DNA of 64,000 bases from Pseudomonas asplenii (lineage in GTDB: Bacteria > Pseudomonadota > Gammaproteobacteria > Pseudomonadales > Pseudomonadaceae), in contig NZ_LT629777.1 in NCBI RefSeq assembly GCF_900105475.1, forward strand, positions 2,232,001 through 2,296,000, read 5' to 3'. Position numbers and translations under genes: made by a program. Under the pieces are notes generated by a model. That model had not been told where the DNA came from. It did not search any database and was given only the letters and a program-made list of their open reading frames with translations. Shown in pieces: positions 14,889 to 25,558 of this stretch; the first letter of the stretch is position 1, and each line of letters starts with the position of its first letter.

Positions 14889-17800
14889 TTATAACGATGG
14901 TTTCTCTCCTGTGCTATCCGAAAACTCCGAAAGCGTCATATGAAGGAAGGTCGCGGCAAATTCGTCGGCCGCCAGCGGCAGGCTGACGATGTAGCCCTGG
15001 ATCTGTTCGCAGCCTTCGGCCGCCAGGAATTCCTGCTGCGCCAGGCTCTCCACACCCTCGGCGATCACGGTGAATTGCATGCTGCGGCCCAGGGCGATGA
15101 TGGCGCGGACGATGGCGACGTCGTGAGGATCGTCCGGCAGGCCGCGGACAAAGGACTGGTCGATCTTGAGTACATCCAGCGGCAGGCGCTTGAGGTAGCT
15201 CAGCGATGAGTAGCCGGTGCCGAAGTCGTCGATGGCCAGTTGCACGCCCAGGCGCTTGAGTTGGTGCAGCACCTCCAGGGCTTCTTCGGTCTGGCTCATG
15301 ATGAAGTTTTCGGTGATTTCCAGTTGCAGGCGCTCGGGGCGCAGGTGGTTGTCCCTCAGCAATTGTTCGATGCGCGCCAGCAGGTTCGGTTGGCGCAATT
15401 GCGCGCCGGCGAGGTTGACCGAGAGTGCGCCGAAGTCGCCGTAACGGGCGGTCCAGCGCTGCATCTGGCGACAGGCTCGTTCCAGTACCCAGTCGCCGAG
15501 CTGAAGGATCATGCCGTTGTCTTCCGCCAGCGGTATGAAGTGTTCGGGCGGTACGTCGCCAAAGGTTGGATTGCGCCAGCGGATCAGTGCCTCGGCGCCC
15601 AGCAGGCTGCCGGTTTCGAGACTGATCTTGGGTTGGTAATAGAGTTGCAGTTCCTGGCGCTCGATGGCGCGGCGCAGTTCGTGTTCCAGCGCCACTCGCT
15701 CGCTGGCCTGGGCGGTGAGGTCGCGGGTGTAGCTTTCGACCCGGTTGCGGCCCTTGGCCTTGGAACGGTACATCGCAGCGTCGGCGTTCTTGACCAGGGT
15801 AGCGACGTCGTTGCCGTCCCTGGGGTAAAGGCTGCTGCCGATACTGGCGCTGATGAAGAACTCGTGTTCGCCGGCCTGGAAGGGCGCGCTGAAGCAGTCC
15901 AGCAGCTTGTTGGCCAGGTGCTCGGCGTCGCTGGGTTGGTGCAGCCCGGGCAGCAGGATGATGAACTCGTCGCCGCCCAGACGGGCCACGGTATCGATAT
16001 CCCGCAACTGTTCCTTGAGACGCTGGGCAATGCCCTTGAGCAGCAGGTCGCCGACCGGGTGACCGAGGCTGTCGTTGATATGTTTGAAGCGATCCAGGTC
16101 GAGAAACAGCACCGCGCCCTGGCCGCCATTCTCCGGTTGGCTATCCAGCGCGGCCTGTAGCCGACTTTCGAACAGCGTGCGGTTGGGCAGGCCGGTCAGC
16201 GGGTCGTGGTGGGCCTGGTAGTCGAGCCGGGCCTGGGCATGCTTGAGGCTGGAGATGTCGGCAAACACGGCGACGAAGTGGGTGATGACCTTGTCGCGGT
16301 TGCGTACGGCGCTGATGGTCAGCCAACTGGGGTAGAGTTCGCCGTTCTTGCGCCGGTTGCAGATCTCGCCCTGCCAGTGGCCTTCGGCGCTCAACTGGTA
16401 CCACATGGCAATGTAGAAGGCGCTATCGTGCTGGCCCGAGGCGAGCAGGCGCGGCGTATTGCCCAGCGCCTCGGTTTCGCTGTAGCCGGTGATTTCAGTA
16501 AAGGCCCGATTGACCGCGCTGATGCGCTGCTGGGTGTCGGTGATCAGCACGCCTTCGGCGGTACTTTCGAAGACCGTGGCGGCCTGTTGCAGTTTTTCCT
16601 GCATCAGGTGGCGTTCGGTAATGTCCCGGGCGATGGTCAGCATGCAGTCTTCGCCGCCGATGGGCAGTGGCCGGCTGGAAACTTCACAGAGACGGACCTG
16701 CCCATCGCTGCGGCGAATATGGCACATTAAATCGCGGACGAAACCGTCGCGCTGCAGCACGTTGAGCATGTGCTTGCGTTCGTCGAGATTGACCCACAGG
16801 CCGAGGTCCAGCGTGGAGTGATCCAGCGAGCTGGCGCTGTTGTAGCCGGTAATGCGGCTGAAGCCCTCGTTGATCTCCAGCAGCAGGCCGTCGCGTTGAC
16901 GGCTCAGTAGCATGCCGTCCGGGGAGGCATGGAAGGCCTTGGCGAATTTCTCTTCCGAGGTTTCCAGTTGCTGCTGGGTTTCCTTGAGTTGGCTGATATC
17001 ACGGACCACGACCACCAGCGCGGGGGTGGTGTCGAGTTCGAAAGCCTCGGCAGAAATCAGGCCGGTGAACAGTTGTCCGTTGCTGCGGCGTAGCGGCATT
17101 TCCAGATTGCGGATATTGCCATTCTGCAGGCGTTGCAGGAGTCCTGGGCCAACCCCTTCGAGGCCCCAGATATTGAGTTCGGTGGCCGTGCGTCCGACGA
17201 CCTGGGCGGCACTCAGGCCGATCTGTTTCTCGAAGGCTTCGTTGACTTCCAGCAGGCTGCCATCGCAAAGGCGGGCGATCACCAGAATGTCCGGGCATTG
17301 CTGGAATACCGAGGCAAATTTCTGTTCCGACAGGCGCAACGCTTCTTCGGTGCGCTTGGTTTCACTGATGTCGATCATCAGGCCGCGTATGAGCCGTTCC
17401 TCACCCTGTTCGATCAGGCTGACGATATCGCGGACCCAGAGGACTTGGCCGTCTGCGGTGATGACCCGGTAATCGAGGCTGTGGTCTCGGCCGGCCAGGA
17501 CTTCATGGTCGAAGAAGGCGTGGGCGCGGGTCAGGTCGGCGGGGTGGGTGATGCTGCTCCAGAAGCCCGGTGTCAACCAGTGGGACAATGGGTAACCGAG
17601 CAGGGCTTCGGCGTGGGGCGAAACATAAATGTAGCTGTAATCGCTCATCCGCGCTTCCCAGGCGATCGCCGACAGGCTCTCCACCAGGCCGCGGTAGTGG
17701 TACTCGCTGCTGCGCAGTTCCCGTTCGAGGGCCACTCTTCGGGATATTTCCGAACTCAGGCGCCGGTTGATGCGGATCACTACCGCCAGCACGCTGACCA

Positions 17801-18632
17801 GCAACAGTAAGCCCGGCAGGCCGTAGCTGAGGATATCGGCCCAATACGAGGGGGCGGTCAGCACGTTACCGACCCAGTGCTTCTGGATGGCGTCGACTTC
17901 GGCGGGGCTCATGTCGGCCATGACCTTGTCGAGAATGCCCACCAGAATCTTCTGTTCCGGCGGTACGCCCATTGCCAGTTGGTAGCGATAGGGCGTTTCG
18001 CCGCTGACATACAAGCCATCGAGCTTGAGTTCGCGCTGGCTCCAGACCATGGACGCAAGATCGCCGACCACCGCATCGACTTCGTCGGTGGCCAGGGCCT
18101 GAAGGGTCGAACTGACGTTGGGCAGGACAACCAGGTTCAGGTCCGGATGATGCGTGCGCAACAGCTCGTGGGAGGCGTAGTTTTCGACCACGGCGACTTT
18201 CCGGCCATATAGCTCCTTCATGTTGCGCGGCTTGGCACCGCCTTCATGAGCCAGGATGACGATTGGAAAGTCCAGGTAAGGCCGGGTGAAGGCCAGATAG
18301 GCCAGACGCTCGGGCGTGGACATCACGCTGGGCAACAGGTCGAGCTGGTTGTCGCGCGCCTGTCGCAGCACGTCGCCCCAACTCATCGGCTCGGCGGGGG
18401 TGAGCTGGATGCCCAGGCGTTTTTCCACCAGCGCCATGTAGTCGGCGGACAACCCCTGATGGCGCCCGTCTTCGTCGCGAAACTCGAATGGCGGCCAGGA
18501 AGAGTCGATGCCCAGGCGCAGGTTCGGATGGGCCGCGAGCCAGCTACGTTCTTCATCGGTGAGACTTAACGCGCCAGCCGTTGCGGTCCAGTTAAGCAGC
18601 GTCAGCATGAGCAGGGCTGGCAGTCTGGGCAT
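14889..18632 (-). CDS. RmcA-like c-di-GMP protein (sensor, PAS, GGDEF, EAL)
   Basis: A 1247-residue membrane protein. Order: signal peptide (about 1-22); periplasmic amino-acid-binding-protein-like domain (about 25-255); one membrane segment (about 267-288, LPGLLLLVSVLAVVIRI); four PAS-type domains (about 305-800); a GGDEF domain with intact LGGDEFIIL near residue 886; and an EAL domain with GAEALIRW near residue 1013 and DDFGTGYSSL. Both signatures look complete, so synthesis and degradation of c-di-GMP are both possible. Architecture, length and position between rpoD and a tRNA match RmcA (PA0575) of P. aeruginosa, which links redox state to c-di-GMP. The periplasmic ligand is unknown. Confidence 0.9.
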   Translation of the reverse strand: MPRLPALLMLTLLNWTATAGALSLTDEERSWLAAHPNLRLGIDSSWPPFEFRDEDGRHQGLSADYMALVEKRLGIQLTPAEPMSWGDVLRQARDNQLDLLPSVMSTPERLAYLAFTRPYLDFPIVILAHEGGAKPRNMKELYGRKVAVVENYASHELLRTHHPDLNLVVLPNVSSTLQALATDEVDAVVGDLASMVWSQRELKLDGLYVSGETPYRYQLAMGVPPEQKILVGILDKVMADMSPAEVDAIQKHWVGNVLTAPSYWADILSYGLPGLLLLVSVLAVVIRINRRLSSEISRRVALERELRSSEYHYRGLVESLSAIAWEARMSDYSYIYVSPHAEALLGYPLSHWLTPGFWSSITHPADLTRAHAFFDHEVLAGRDHSLDYRVITADGQVLWVRDIVSLIEQGEERLIRGLMIDISETKRTEEALRLSEQKFASVFQQCPDILVIARLCDGSLLEVNEAFEKQIGLSAAQVVGRTATELNIWGLEGVGPGLLQRLQNGNIRNLEMPLRRSNGQLFTGLISAEAFELDTTPALVVVVRDISQLKETQQQLETSEEKFAKAFHASPDGMLLSRQRDGLLLEINEGFSRITGYNSASSLDHSTLDLGLWVNLDERKHMLNVLQRDGFVRDLMCHIRRSDGQVRLCEVSSRPLPIGGEDCMLTIARDITERHLMQEKLQQAATVFESTAEGVLITDTQQRISAVNRAFTEITGYSETEALGNTPRLLASGQHDSAFYIAMWYQLSAEGHWQGEICNRRKNGELYPSWLTISAVRNRDKVITHFVAVFADISSLKHAQARLDYQAHHDPLTGLPNRTLFESRLQAALDSQPENGGQGAVLFLDLDRFKHINDSLGHPVGDLLLKGIAQRLKEQLRDIDTVARLGGDEFIILLPGLHQPSDAEHLANKLLDCFSAPFQAGEHEFFISASIGSSLYPRDGNDVATLVKNADAAMYRSKAKGRNRVESYTRDLTAQASERVALEHELRRAIERQELQLYYQPKISLETGSLLGAEALIRWRNPTFGDVPPEHFIPLAEDNGMILQLGDWVLERACRQMQRWTARYGDFGALSVNLAGAQLRQPNLLARIEQLLRDNHLRPERLQLEITENFIMSQTEEALEVLHQLKRLGVQLAIDDFGTGYSSLSYLKRLPLDVLKIDQSFVRGLPDDPHDVAIVRAIIALGRSMQFTVIAEGVESLAQQEFLAAEGCEQIQGYIVSLPLAADEFAATFLHMTLSEFSDSTGEKPSL

Positions 18633-18708
18633 AACGGTCTCGTTATGGCACGGGGATTGATTCGAGTGTAGACGGGCTGTGGGGGAGGGGAGGCTTTTGT
18701 GCTGCGCT

Positions 18709-18741
18709 AAAAAGCAAAACCCCCGGCAGGCCGGGGGTTTT
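18709..18741 (-). terminator. Terminator of rpoD
   Basis: On the minus strand AAAACCCCCGG pairs with CCGGGGGTTTT around a four-base loop, followed by GCTTTTT. It lies immediately after the rpoD stop and ends the rpsU-dnaG-rpoD series. Confidence 0.9.
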
Positions 18742-18746
18742 GTTTA

Positions 18747-20594
18747 TCACTCGTCGAGGAAGGAGCGCAGATGCTCGCTTCGCGTCGGGTGACGCAGCTT
18801 GCGCAACGCCTTGGCTTCGATCTGACGAATCCGCTCGCGGGTCACGTCGAACTGCTTGCCGACTTCTTCGAGGGTGTGGTCGGTATTCATGTCGATACCG
18901 AAACGCATCCGCAGTACCTTGGCTTCACGGGCAGTGAGGCCGGACAGCACTTCGCGGGTAGCTTCCTTGAGGCTCTCTACGGTGGCGACATCGATAGGCG
19001 ACTGCATGGTCGAGTCTTCGATGAAGTCACCCAGATGAGAGTCTTCGTCATCACCGATCGGCGTTTCCATGGAGATCGGCTCTTTGGCGATCTTCAATAC
19101 CTTGCGGATCTTGTCCTCAGGCATTTCCATGCGTTCGCCCAGCTCTTCCGGCGTCGGTTCACGACCCATTTCCTGCAGCATCTGCCGGGAAATGCGGTTG
19201 AGCTTGTTGATGGTCTCGATCATGTGCACCGGAATACGGATGGTGCGGGCCTGGTCGGCGATCGAGCGAGTGATCGCCTGACGGATCCACCAGGTGGCAT
19301 AGGTCGAGAACTTGTAGCCGCGACGGTATTCGAACTTGTCCACCGCTTTCATCAGACCGATGTTGCCTTCCTGGATCAGGTCGAGGAATTGCAGGCCACG
19401 GTTGGTGTACTTCTTGGCGATGGAGATCACCAGACGCAAGTTGGCTTCAACCATCTCTTTCTTCGCGCGGCGGGCCTTGGCCTCACCGATCGACATGCGA
19501 CGGTTGATGTCCTTGATCTCGGCAATCGTCAGGCCGGTTTCGGCCTCGAGTGCGGTCAGCTTCTGCTGGCAACGGATGATGTCCGGCTGCAGACGGCCGA
19601 TGGCTTCGGCGTATTTGCTCTTGCCTTTGGCCAGGGCGTCGGTCCAGCTTTCGTCGATTTCGTTGCCTGGGAACTGGCGCAGGAAATCGGCACGCGGCAT
19701 GCGGGCATCACGCACGCACAGTTGCATGATGGCGCGTTCTTGCTGACGCAGACGCTCCAGAGCACTGCGAACACGCTCGACCAGGACTTCGAACTGCTTG
19801 GGAACCAGCTTGATCGGCATGAACAGCTCGGCCAGGAGCAGCAGCTCGGCGATGGTCGCCTTGTTGCCGCGACCGTGCTTTTTCAGCGCCTTGCGAGCGA
19901 TTTCCAGCTGATCGGCGACGGCACCGAAACGCTGTGCGGCAACGATAGGGTCCGGGCCGCTTTCGACCTCGTCCTCGTCGTCGCTGTCGGACTCTTCGTC
20001 CTCGTCATCGGTGGCGTTTTCCTTGCCGGTCTTGGCATCGACCGGTGGCGGTACTTCGGCGGCAGGCAGCGCGATGCCGTCGTCCGGATCGATGTAACCG
20101 CTGAGAACGTCGGACAGACGGCCACCTTCGCTGGTGACGCGATTGTATTCGTCGAGGATGTAGTCAACCGTGCCAGGGAAGTGCGCGATTGCGCCCATCA
20201 CTTCACGGATGCCCTCTTCGATACGCTTGGCGATTTCAATTTCGCCTTCACGTGTGAGCAGCTCTACCGTGCCCATTTCGCGCATGTACATGCGCACCGG
20301 GTCGGTAGTGCGACCGATGTCGGTTTCCACAGCCGCGAGCGCTGCAGCTGCTTCTTCGGCAGCGGCTTCGTCGGTATCGGCTTCGGCCAACAAAAGGGCA
20401 TCCGCATCCGGAGCACTCTCGAATACGTTGATCCCCATGTCGTTGATCATGCGGATGATGTCTTCCACCTGTTCCGGATCTGAAATATCCTCCGGCAGGT
20501 GGTCGTTGACCTCCGCGTAAGTCAGGTAACCCTGCTCACGACCACGGCTGATCAACTCTTTGAGGCGAGACTGCTGTTGCGCTTTTCCGGACAT
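18747..20594 (-). CDS. rpoD: RNA polymerase sigma factor RpoD (sigma-70)
   Basis: The housekeeping sigma factor, 615 residues. Region 1.1 at the N-terminus ([18 protein letters not shown]), region 1.2/2 with [20 protein letters not shown], a long acidic non-conserved spacer ([21 protein letters not shown], about residues 190-215), region 2.3-2.4 ([20 protein letters not shown]), region 3, and the region 4.2 HTH ([20 protein letters not shown]). It follows dnaG by 67 bp on the same strand, the classic macromolecular-synthesis arrangement. Confidence 0.98.
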   Translation of the reverse strand: MSGKAQQQSRLKELISRGREQGYLTYAEVNDHLPEDISDPEQVEDIIRMINDMGINVFESAPDADALLLAEADTDEAAAEEAAAALAAVETDIGRTTDPVRMYMREMGTVELLTREGEIEIAKRIEEGIREVMGAIAHFPGTVDYILDEYNRVTSEGGRLSDVLSGYIDPDDGIALPAAEVPPPVDAKTGKENATDDEDEESDSDDEDEVESGPDPIVAAQRFGAVADQLEIARKALKKHGRGNKATIAELLLLAELFMPIKLVPKQFEVLVERVRSALERLRQQERAIMQLCVRDARMPRADFLRQFPGNEIDESWTDALAKGKSKYAEAIGRLQPDIIRCQQKLTALEAETGLTIAEIKDINRRMSIGEAKARRAKKEMVEANLRLVISIAKKYTNRGLQFLDLIQEGNIGLMKAVDKFEYRRGYKFSTYATWWIRQAITRSIADQARTIRIPVHMIETINKLNRISRQMLQEMGREPTPEELGERMEMPEDKIRKVLKIAKEPISMETPIGDDEDSHLGDFIEDSTMQSPIDVATVESLKEATREVLSGLTAREAKVLRMRFGIDMNTDHTLEEVGKQFDVTRERIRQIEAKALRKLRHPTRSEHLRSFLDE

Positions 20595-20661
20595 AACACC
20601 CTATCCACTGAAGGTCTTGGCGGGCAAAAAACAAGCCGAGGATTATACCTGAGCTATGACC

Positions 20662-22647
20662 TCACGCGCCAGTTGAGGTCGGGTTTGATGCAGGAATATC
20701 GCGTTTGAGCAATTCGAGCAGCAGGGATTTTTCCTCGCTGCTCAAGTCGCTCTGTCGCGATTTCCTGATAAGTGTTTCCAGCTTTCGCTCGCGCTGGCGG
20801 GCTGACAAGCTAGTTATGGTGTCGAAAAACTGTTGTTCAAGGTTTTCTCCGTCAATCAGCCATTCCTTTTCCGCCAGGCGGGTCAGCAATCGGCCCTGTT
20901 CGGTGCCGTGCCAACGAGAAAGCATCTGAATTGAGCTTAGCTTAGGATTCTTCTGTGCGGCCTCAAGCAAGGCCACCAGTAACTGGGTCGTGCTGTTGTC
21001 TTCATCGGCGAAGTGACCCGCCGTCTCGACCTTGCCGGCCAGTTGCGGGTGGTGGATCAAGGTCCGCACCGCAGCTTGTATAGGAGGTTCGACGGGCGCC
21101 GGCACTCTCGGGGCACGTGGCTGGTCGCGATCGCCACCTCGTTTGCCATTCTTGTCCCAGGGTTTCTTGTCCCATTTCTTGCCGCCGGCCCCGGGTTTCT
21201 TCGGTGTCCATTCCTGCTGGGGCGCGTAGCTTTCCTGCGGCTGATGGTAATCGGAGTAGTCCGAATGGCCCGCGTAGTCCGGGGTGAAACCGTAGTCGAT
21301 AGCCGGTTCGTAACTCGGTGGCATCTGCGTCGGAGCGCTTTGAGCCAGCTGGTTGACGGTTTCGTTGCTCAGGCCGGTGATTTCGGTCAGTCGCTGGCGC
21401 ATCAGGGTGCGCAGGTTGGCCCCCGGCACCTTGTCGATCAGCGGCGCGGCGAGCGTGGCCATGTGGGCCTTGCCTTCCAGTGAGCGCGGGTCGGCCTCTT
21501 GCGTCAATTGCTGGAAGAAATAATCGGCCAGCGGTTGAGCATGCTGGTTGATTCGGGCGCGGAAGGCGTCGGTGCCTTCCGCGCGGATCAGGGTATCGGG
21601 GTCTTCGCCTTCCGGCAGGAACAGAAAGCGCGCCCGGCGGCCGTCCTGCAGGCTGCTCAGGGTCGCCTCCAGGGCGCGCCAGGCGGCGTTGCGACCGGCC
21701 TGGTCGCCGTCGAAGCAGAACAGCACGTTGGGCACCACCCGGAACAGGCGTTTCATGTGCTCTTCGCTGGTCGCGGTGCCCAGGGTCGCGACGGCGTTGC
21801 GCAGGCCTTGCTGGGCCAGCGCGATGACGTCCATGTAGCCCTCGACGACGATGATTTCGTCGAGGTTGCGGTTGTTCTTGCGTGCTTCGAACAGGCCGTA
21901 GAGTTCCTGGCCCTTGTGGAATACCGGGGTTTCCGGCGAGTTCAGGTACTTGGGCTTGTCGTCGCCGAGTACTCGGCCGCCGAAGGCGATGATACGACCG
22001 CGAGTGTCGCGGATGGGGAACATCACGCGATCGCGGAAGCGGTCGTAGCGTTTGCCGGTTTCGGCGTTCTCGATCAACAGGCCGGCGTCGATCATCGCTT
22101 TCTGTTGCAGGGTATCGCTGGACAGGTGCTTGAACAGGTTGTCCCAACCCGGTGGGGCGAAGCCCAGACCGAAGTCGCGGGCGATTTCGCCCGTCAGGCC
22201 GCGGCCCTTGAGGTAGTCCACGGCGGCCTTGCGGGCCGGGTGGCTCTTGAGCGCCTGGCGGTAGAAGTCGGCGGCGGCGGTCAGCAGCGGATAGAGCGGC
22301 GAGTCGGTCGGCTGGCGGGGCTTGCGCCCACGGCCGTTGTCTCTTTCCTCGCGGGGGATTTCCATGCCGGCGGCTTTCGCCAGTTCCTCGATGGCCTGGG
22401 GAAAGTCCAGGTTGTCGTGGTCCATGATGAAGCCGAGGGCGTTACCCCCTGCGCCGCAGCCAAAGCAGTAGTAGAACTGCTTGTCCGGGCTGACGCTGAA
22501 GGAGGGGGTCTTTTCCTTGTGGAACGGGCAACAGGCGGTGTAGTTCTTGCCGGCCTTTTTCATCTGCACGCGCGAGCTGACCACGTCGACGATGTCGGTA
22601 CGGTTCAGCAGGTCGTCAATGAAGCTCTGGGGTATCAGCCCGGCCAT
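20662..22647 (-). CDS. dnaG: DNA primase DnaG
   Basis: Primase of 661 residues that lays RNA primers at the replication fork. N-terminal zinc finger CCPFHKEKTPSF...FYYCFGCGAGG (about residues 38-65), the catalytic core with the Toprim motif VVEGYMDVIALAQQG, and a C-terminal DnaB-interaction domain. Between core and C-terminus is a low-complexity linker rich in Lys, Gly and Pro (PKKPGAGGKKWDKKPWDKNG). The ATG at 22647 (MAGLIPQSFIDDLL) is the family start; an open 20-codon extension upstream is not used. Confidence 0.97.
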   Translation of the reverse strand: MAGLIPQSFIDDLLNRTDIVDVVSSRVQMKKAGKNYTACCPFHKEKTPSFSVSPDKQFYYCFGCGAGGNALGFIMDHDNLDFPQAIEELAKAAGMEIPREERDNGRGRKPRQPTDSPLYPLLTAAADFYRQALKSHPARKAAVDYLKGRGLTGEIARDFGLGFAPPGWDNLFKHLSSDTLQQKAMIDAGLLIENAETGKRYDRFRDRVMFPIRDTRGRIIAFGGRVLGDDKPKYLNSPETPVFHKGQELYGLFEARKNNRNLDEIIVVEGYMDVIALAQQGLRNAVATLGTATSEEHMKRLFRVVPNVLFCFDGDQAGRNAAWRALEATLSSLQDGRRARFLFLPEGEDPDTLIRAEGTDAFRARINQHAQPLADYFFQQLTQEADPRSLEGKAHMATLAAPLIDKVPGANLRTLMRQRLTEITGLSNETVNQLAQSAPTQMPPSYEPAIDYGFTPDYAGHSDYSDYHQPQESYAPQQEWTPKKPGAGGKKWDKKPWDKNGKRGGDRDQPRAPRVPAPVEPPIQAAVRTLIHHPQLAGKVETAGHFADEDNSTTQLLVALLEAAQKNPKLSSIQMLSRWHGTEQGRLLTRLAEKEWLIDGENLEQQFFDTITSLSARQRERKLETLIRKSRQSDLSSEEKSLLLELLKRDIPASNPTSTGA

Positions 22648-23080
22648 GGCGTTCTCGTCGTCACTGCGCTGCAAGGAAATCCCGAATGGGCCTGTCGACG
22701 TGGGCATGCAGGTCAGTTCACTGCGCGACCGTTCGTCGTCTGCTCAATCATCGTCGGGAAGTGTATCTGTCAAAACTGACTGACCTTGAATCGTACGGCC
22801 TTTCAGGTTTCGATTTGTACAATGTGCTGTCGGGTCCGTTGGAGGTCAAGGCGACCACGGAATTGCCCGCAAGCTGGAAAGGGTGTGCTCGTCGGTAGCC
22901 TTGGTAGGCTCGTCAGTAAAGACGTGCACCGCTGGCTATAAGCCAGTTCTGACGTGGTGAAGCGGGTTTGTCGAGGCCACATCAGCGGCTTTGACGGTGA
23001 AGCATCAAGCGTTATCCGCAAATGCCATTAGCCCGGCTGAGGGCCGGGCTTGGCAGAAGCTTGCAACGAACGTCTGTGTA
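22648..23080. other. Gap between rpsU and dnaG
   Basis: About 430 bp with no convincing gene. A GC-rich hairpin (AGCCCGGC/GCCGGGCT, 23030-23050) lies after rpsU but has no T tract, so it may only weaken read-through or protect the rpsU message. A TTGACA on the minus strand (complement of 22768-22773) could start an internal dnaG-rpoD promoter, though its -10 partner is poor. Confidence 0.45.
23030..23050 (-). terminator. Hairpin after rpsU, no T tract
   Basis: An eight-base perfect stem (23030-23037 with 23043-23050) and five-base loop, 30 bp after the rpsU stop. In enteric bacteria a partial terminator occupies this place and sets rpsU expression above dnaG; here the lack of a T run makes termination uncertain. 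Confidence 0.45.
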
Positions 23081-23296
23081 TTAGTACAGACGAACGGCGC
23101 GGCGCTGTTCGCGCTGAACTTTCTTGGCGTGACGCTTAACAGCAGCAGCTGCTTTGCGCTTACGCTCGGAAGTTGGCTTCTCGTAAAATTCGCGGCTACG
23201 AACCTCAGCCAGAACACCGGCTTTTTCGCAGGAGCGCTTGAAACGACGCAGAGCTACGTCGAAGGGTTCGTTCTCTTTAACTTTGACGGCTGGCAT
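23081..23296 (-). CDS. rpsU: 30S ribosomal protein S21
   Basis: A 71-residue basic protein ([20 protein letters not shown], then [20 protein letters not shown]) of the small ribosomal subunit, needed near the anti-Shine-Dalgarno end of 16S rRNA at initiation. The C-terminal half is almost entirely Lys/Arg/Ala. It opens the rpsU-dnaG-rpoD block and is divergent from tsaD, as in many gammaproteobacteria. Confidence 0.98.
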
Positions 23297-23378
23297 CCAG
23301 AGCTACCTTCATTCATTACCGGGGTCGATGTCCTCAGGCAAAAGCGCACTGGAGATCATCGGTTTTTAAGGGTTGCGG

Positions 23379-23407
23379 ATGTTAACCCCTCGGGACGCGG
23401 AATGCAA
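23379..23407 (-). promoter_or_regulatory. Likely sigma-70 promoter of rpsU-dnaG-rpoD
   Basis: On the minus strand TTGCAT (complement of 23402-23407) is followed after exactly 17 bp by TAACAT (complement of 23379-23384). Transcription would start near 23372 and leave a leader of about 75 bases before rpsU. Confidence 0.55.
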
Positions 23408-23492
23408 AGCCTCTGATCGAAAACCGCTGGTCGGGGCCTGGGAGGGGCGACTATCATGCGCGCCTTCGAATTCAGCCTCAGGGCGCAAACCC

Positions 23493-24518
23493 ATGCTAGT
23501 ACTGGGATTAGAAACCTCCTGCGACGAGACCGGCGTCGCATTGTACGACAGTGAACGCGGGCTGCTGGCTGATGCGTTGTTCAGTCAGATCGACCTGCAC
23601 CGGGCCTATGGCGGCGTGGTGCCGGAGCTGGCTTCGCGCGATCACGTCAAGCGCATGCTGCCATTGATCCGCCAGGTGCTGGCCGAGGCCGACTGCACCG
23701 CGACCGAGATCGATGCGATTGCCTACACCGCAGGCCCGGGCCTGGTCGGCGCCTTGCTGGTCGGCGCATCGTGCGCTCAGGCGCTGGCCTTTGCCTGGGA
23801 TATTCCGGCGCTGGGCGTGCACCATATGGAAGGTCATCTGCTGGCACCGATGCTCGAAGAGCAGCCTCCGCAGTTTCCGTTCGTCGCCTTGCTGGTCTCG
23901 GGCGGGCACACGCAACTGGTGCAGGTCGAGGGTATCGGCAAGTACAGCGTGCTGGGCGAAAGCCTGGACGATGCCGCCGGCGAAGCGTTCGACAAGACCG
24001 CGAAGCTGATCGGCCTGAACTACCCGGGCGGCCCGGAAATTGCCCGGCTGGCCGAGCAGGGCGTCCCTGGGCGTTTTGTGTTCCCTCGGCCGATGTGTGA
24101 TCGCCCCGGGTTGGAGTTCAGCTTCAGTGGTCTGAAAACCTTTGCGCTCAATACCTGGCAGCAGTGTGTCAGCGCTGGGGACGACGGCGAGCAAACCCGT
24201 TGCGACATCTCGCTGGCCTTCCAGCAGGCGGTGGTGGAGACTCTGACCTTCAAATGCAAGCGCGCGCTGAAGCAGACCGGTATGAAGCGTCTGGTGATTG
24301 CCGGCGGTGTCAGTGCGAACAAGGCCTTGCGCTCGTCGCTGGAGAAGATGCTCGGCGACCTGAAGGGCGAGGTGTTCTATGCGCGTCCCAGGTTCTGCAC
24401 CGATAACGGCGCGATGATCGCTTTTGCCGGTTGCCAGCGCCTGCAGGCGGGACAACAGGAGAGCCTGGCGATCAGCGTGCAGGCGCGCTGGCCGATGGAG
24501 CAGTTGCCGCCGCTTTGA
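23493..24518 (+). CDS. tsaD: tRNA threonylcarbamoyladenosine synthase subunit TsaD
   Basis: ASKHA-fold metalloprotein of 341 residues that transfers the threonylcarbamoyl group to A37 of ANN-reading tRNAs together with TsaB and TsaE. The metal-binding HMEGH motif is at H111 and H115; the start [19 protein letters not shown] and the glycine-rich [11 protein letters not shown] are typical. The frame is open 40 codons further upstream, but the ATG at 23493 matches the family start. Divergent from rpsU and convergent with plsY. Formerly called gcp, without real peptidase activity. Confidence 0.97.
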   Translation: MLVLGLETSCDETGVALYDSERGLLADALFSQIDLHRAYGGVVPELASRDHVKRMLPLIRQVLAEADCTATEIDAIAYTAGPGLVGALLVGASCAQALAFAWDIPALGVHHMEGHLLAPMLEEQPPQFPFVALLVSGGHTQLVQVEGIGKYSVLGESLDDAAGEAFDKTAKLIGLNYPGGPEIARLAEQGVPGRFVFPRPMCDRPGLEFSFSGLKTFALNTWQQCVSAGDDGEQTRCDISLAFQQAVVETLTFKCKRALKQTGMKRLVIAGGVSANKALRSSLEKMLGDLKGEVFYARPRFCTDNGAMIAFAGCQRLQAGQQESLAISVQARWPMEQLPPL

Positions 24519-24560
24519 GCGGTTGCCCATCGACGGTTGGAACGGTTTTCACGTACAGCG

Positions 24561-25130
24561 TCAGAAATGCCGTTCGCGACCGGCAAAGAGGTCGCGTAGA
24601 TTGCCGCGGTGGCGCCATACGATCAGCCCGGTCAGTACGCTCATCGGCAGCAGTGCCGCCGGTTCCTGCCAGGCCAGCAGCGGCAGGGTCAAGGGTGTGG
24701 CGATCAGTGCGGCCAGCGAGCTGGTGCGGGTGAGGTAGAAGGTCAGGATCCAGGTGGTGATGGCCAGCAGGGCTGCAGGTGGGTAAAGCCCCAGTAGCAT
24801 GCCGGCGGCTGTCGCGACGCCCTTGCCGCCGCGAAAGCGGAAGTACAGGGGAAACAGATGGCCGAGGACGGCGCAGACGCCGATCCAGGCCTGTTGTTGC
24901 AGCGCCAGTCCGGCGAGTCCGGCGATCAGCACCGGCAGCAGGCCTTTGAACAGGTCGCCGAGCAGGGTCAGGATCGCCAGCTTCTTGCCGGCCAGGCGCA
25001 GCATGTTGGTGGCGCCGGCATTGCCCGAGCCACTCATTCGCGGATCGGGGGTTCCGGTCAGGCGGCTGAGCAAAATGGCGAAGGACAGAGAGCCGAGCAG
25101 GTAGGCGAGGATCGCCAGTAACCAAAACAT
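24561..25130 (-). CDS. plsY: Acyl-phosphate:glycerol-3-phosphate acyltransferase PlsY
   Basis: Inner-membrane enzyme of 189 residues with about five hydrophobic segments that makes lysophosphatidic acid from acyl-phosphate and glycerol-3-phosphate. The conserved loops are visible: [13 protein letters not shown] (residues 33-45), [14 protein letters not shown] (about 97-110), and a third near the C-terminus [10 protein letters not shown]. It lies between tsaD and folB, divergent from folB. Confidence 0.96.
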   Translation of the reverse strand: MFWLLAILAYLLGSLSFAILLSRLTGTPDPRMSGSGNAGATNMLRLAGKKLAILTLLGDLFKGLLPVLIAGLAGLALQQQAWIGVCAVLGHLFPLYFRFRGGKGVATAAGMLLGLYPPAALLAITTWILTFYLTRTSSLAALIATPLTLPLLAWQEPAALLPMSVLTGLIVWRHRGNLRDLFAGRERHF

Positions 25131-25204
25131 GCTAACTATTCCGGGCGAGGACGCCCTGATTCTAACGGCGCATTGCGCCCTTGTCGTGCTGCGGAGAAGA
25201 GTGC

Positions 25205-25558
25205 TTGGACAGAGTGTTTATCGAGGGCCTGGAAGTCGACACGGTGATCGGGGCCTACGACTGGGAGCGCGGCATCAGGCAATGCCTGCGTCTTGACCTC
25301 AGCTTCGCCTGGGACAACCGTCCGGCTGCCGCAGGGGATGACCTGACCCTGGCGCTCGACTACGCCAGCGTTTCGACGCGTATCCAGACCTTTGCCGAGC
25401 AGTCGCAGTTCCAGTTGGTGGAAACCTTTGCCGAGCGTCTGGCCGAAGTGCTCATGAGTGAGTTCCAGATTCCCTGGCTGCACCTCAAGTTGACCAAGCC
25501 GGGGGCGGTTGCGGCCGCCAGGGGCGTGGGCGTGGAGATCGAGCGCGGATGTCGCTAA
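25205..25558 (+). CDS. folB: Dihydroneopterin aldolase FolB
   Basis: A 117-residue aldolase/epimerase of folate synthesis, converting dihydroneopterin to 6-hydroxymethyl-dihydropterin. Conserved GAYDWER (about residues 17-23), DYASVS and the LTKPGAV motif near the C-terminus are present. I chose the TTG at 25205 (reading [20 protein letters not shown]) because no in-frame ATG gives the family N-terminus and GGAG lies eight bases before it. Its end overlaps the folK ATG by 10 bp. Confidence 0.92.
   Translation: MDRVFIEGLEVDTVIGAYDWERGIRQCLRLDLSFAWDNRPAAAGDDLTLALDYASVSTRIQTFAEQSQFQLVETFAERLAEVLMSEFQIPWLHLKLTKPGAVAAARGVGVEIERGCR

Noticed and set aside
22803..23021. 72-codon frame on the minus strand between rpsU and dnaG
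   Set aside because: No ribosome-binding site, no recognisable sequence, and interrupted context; more likely untranslated spacer.
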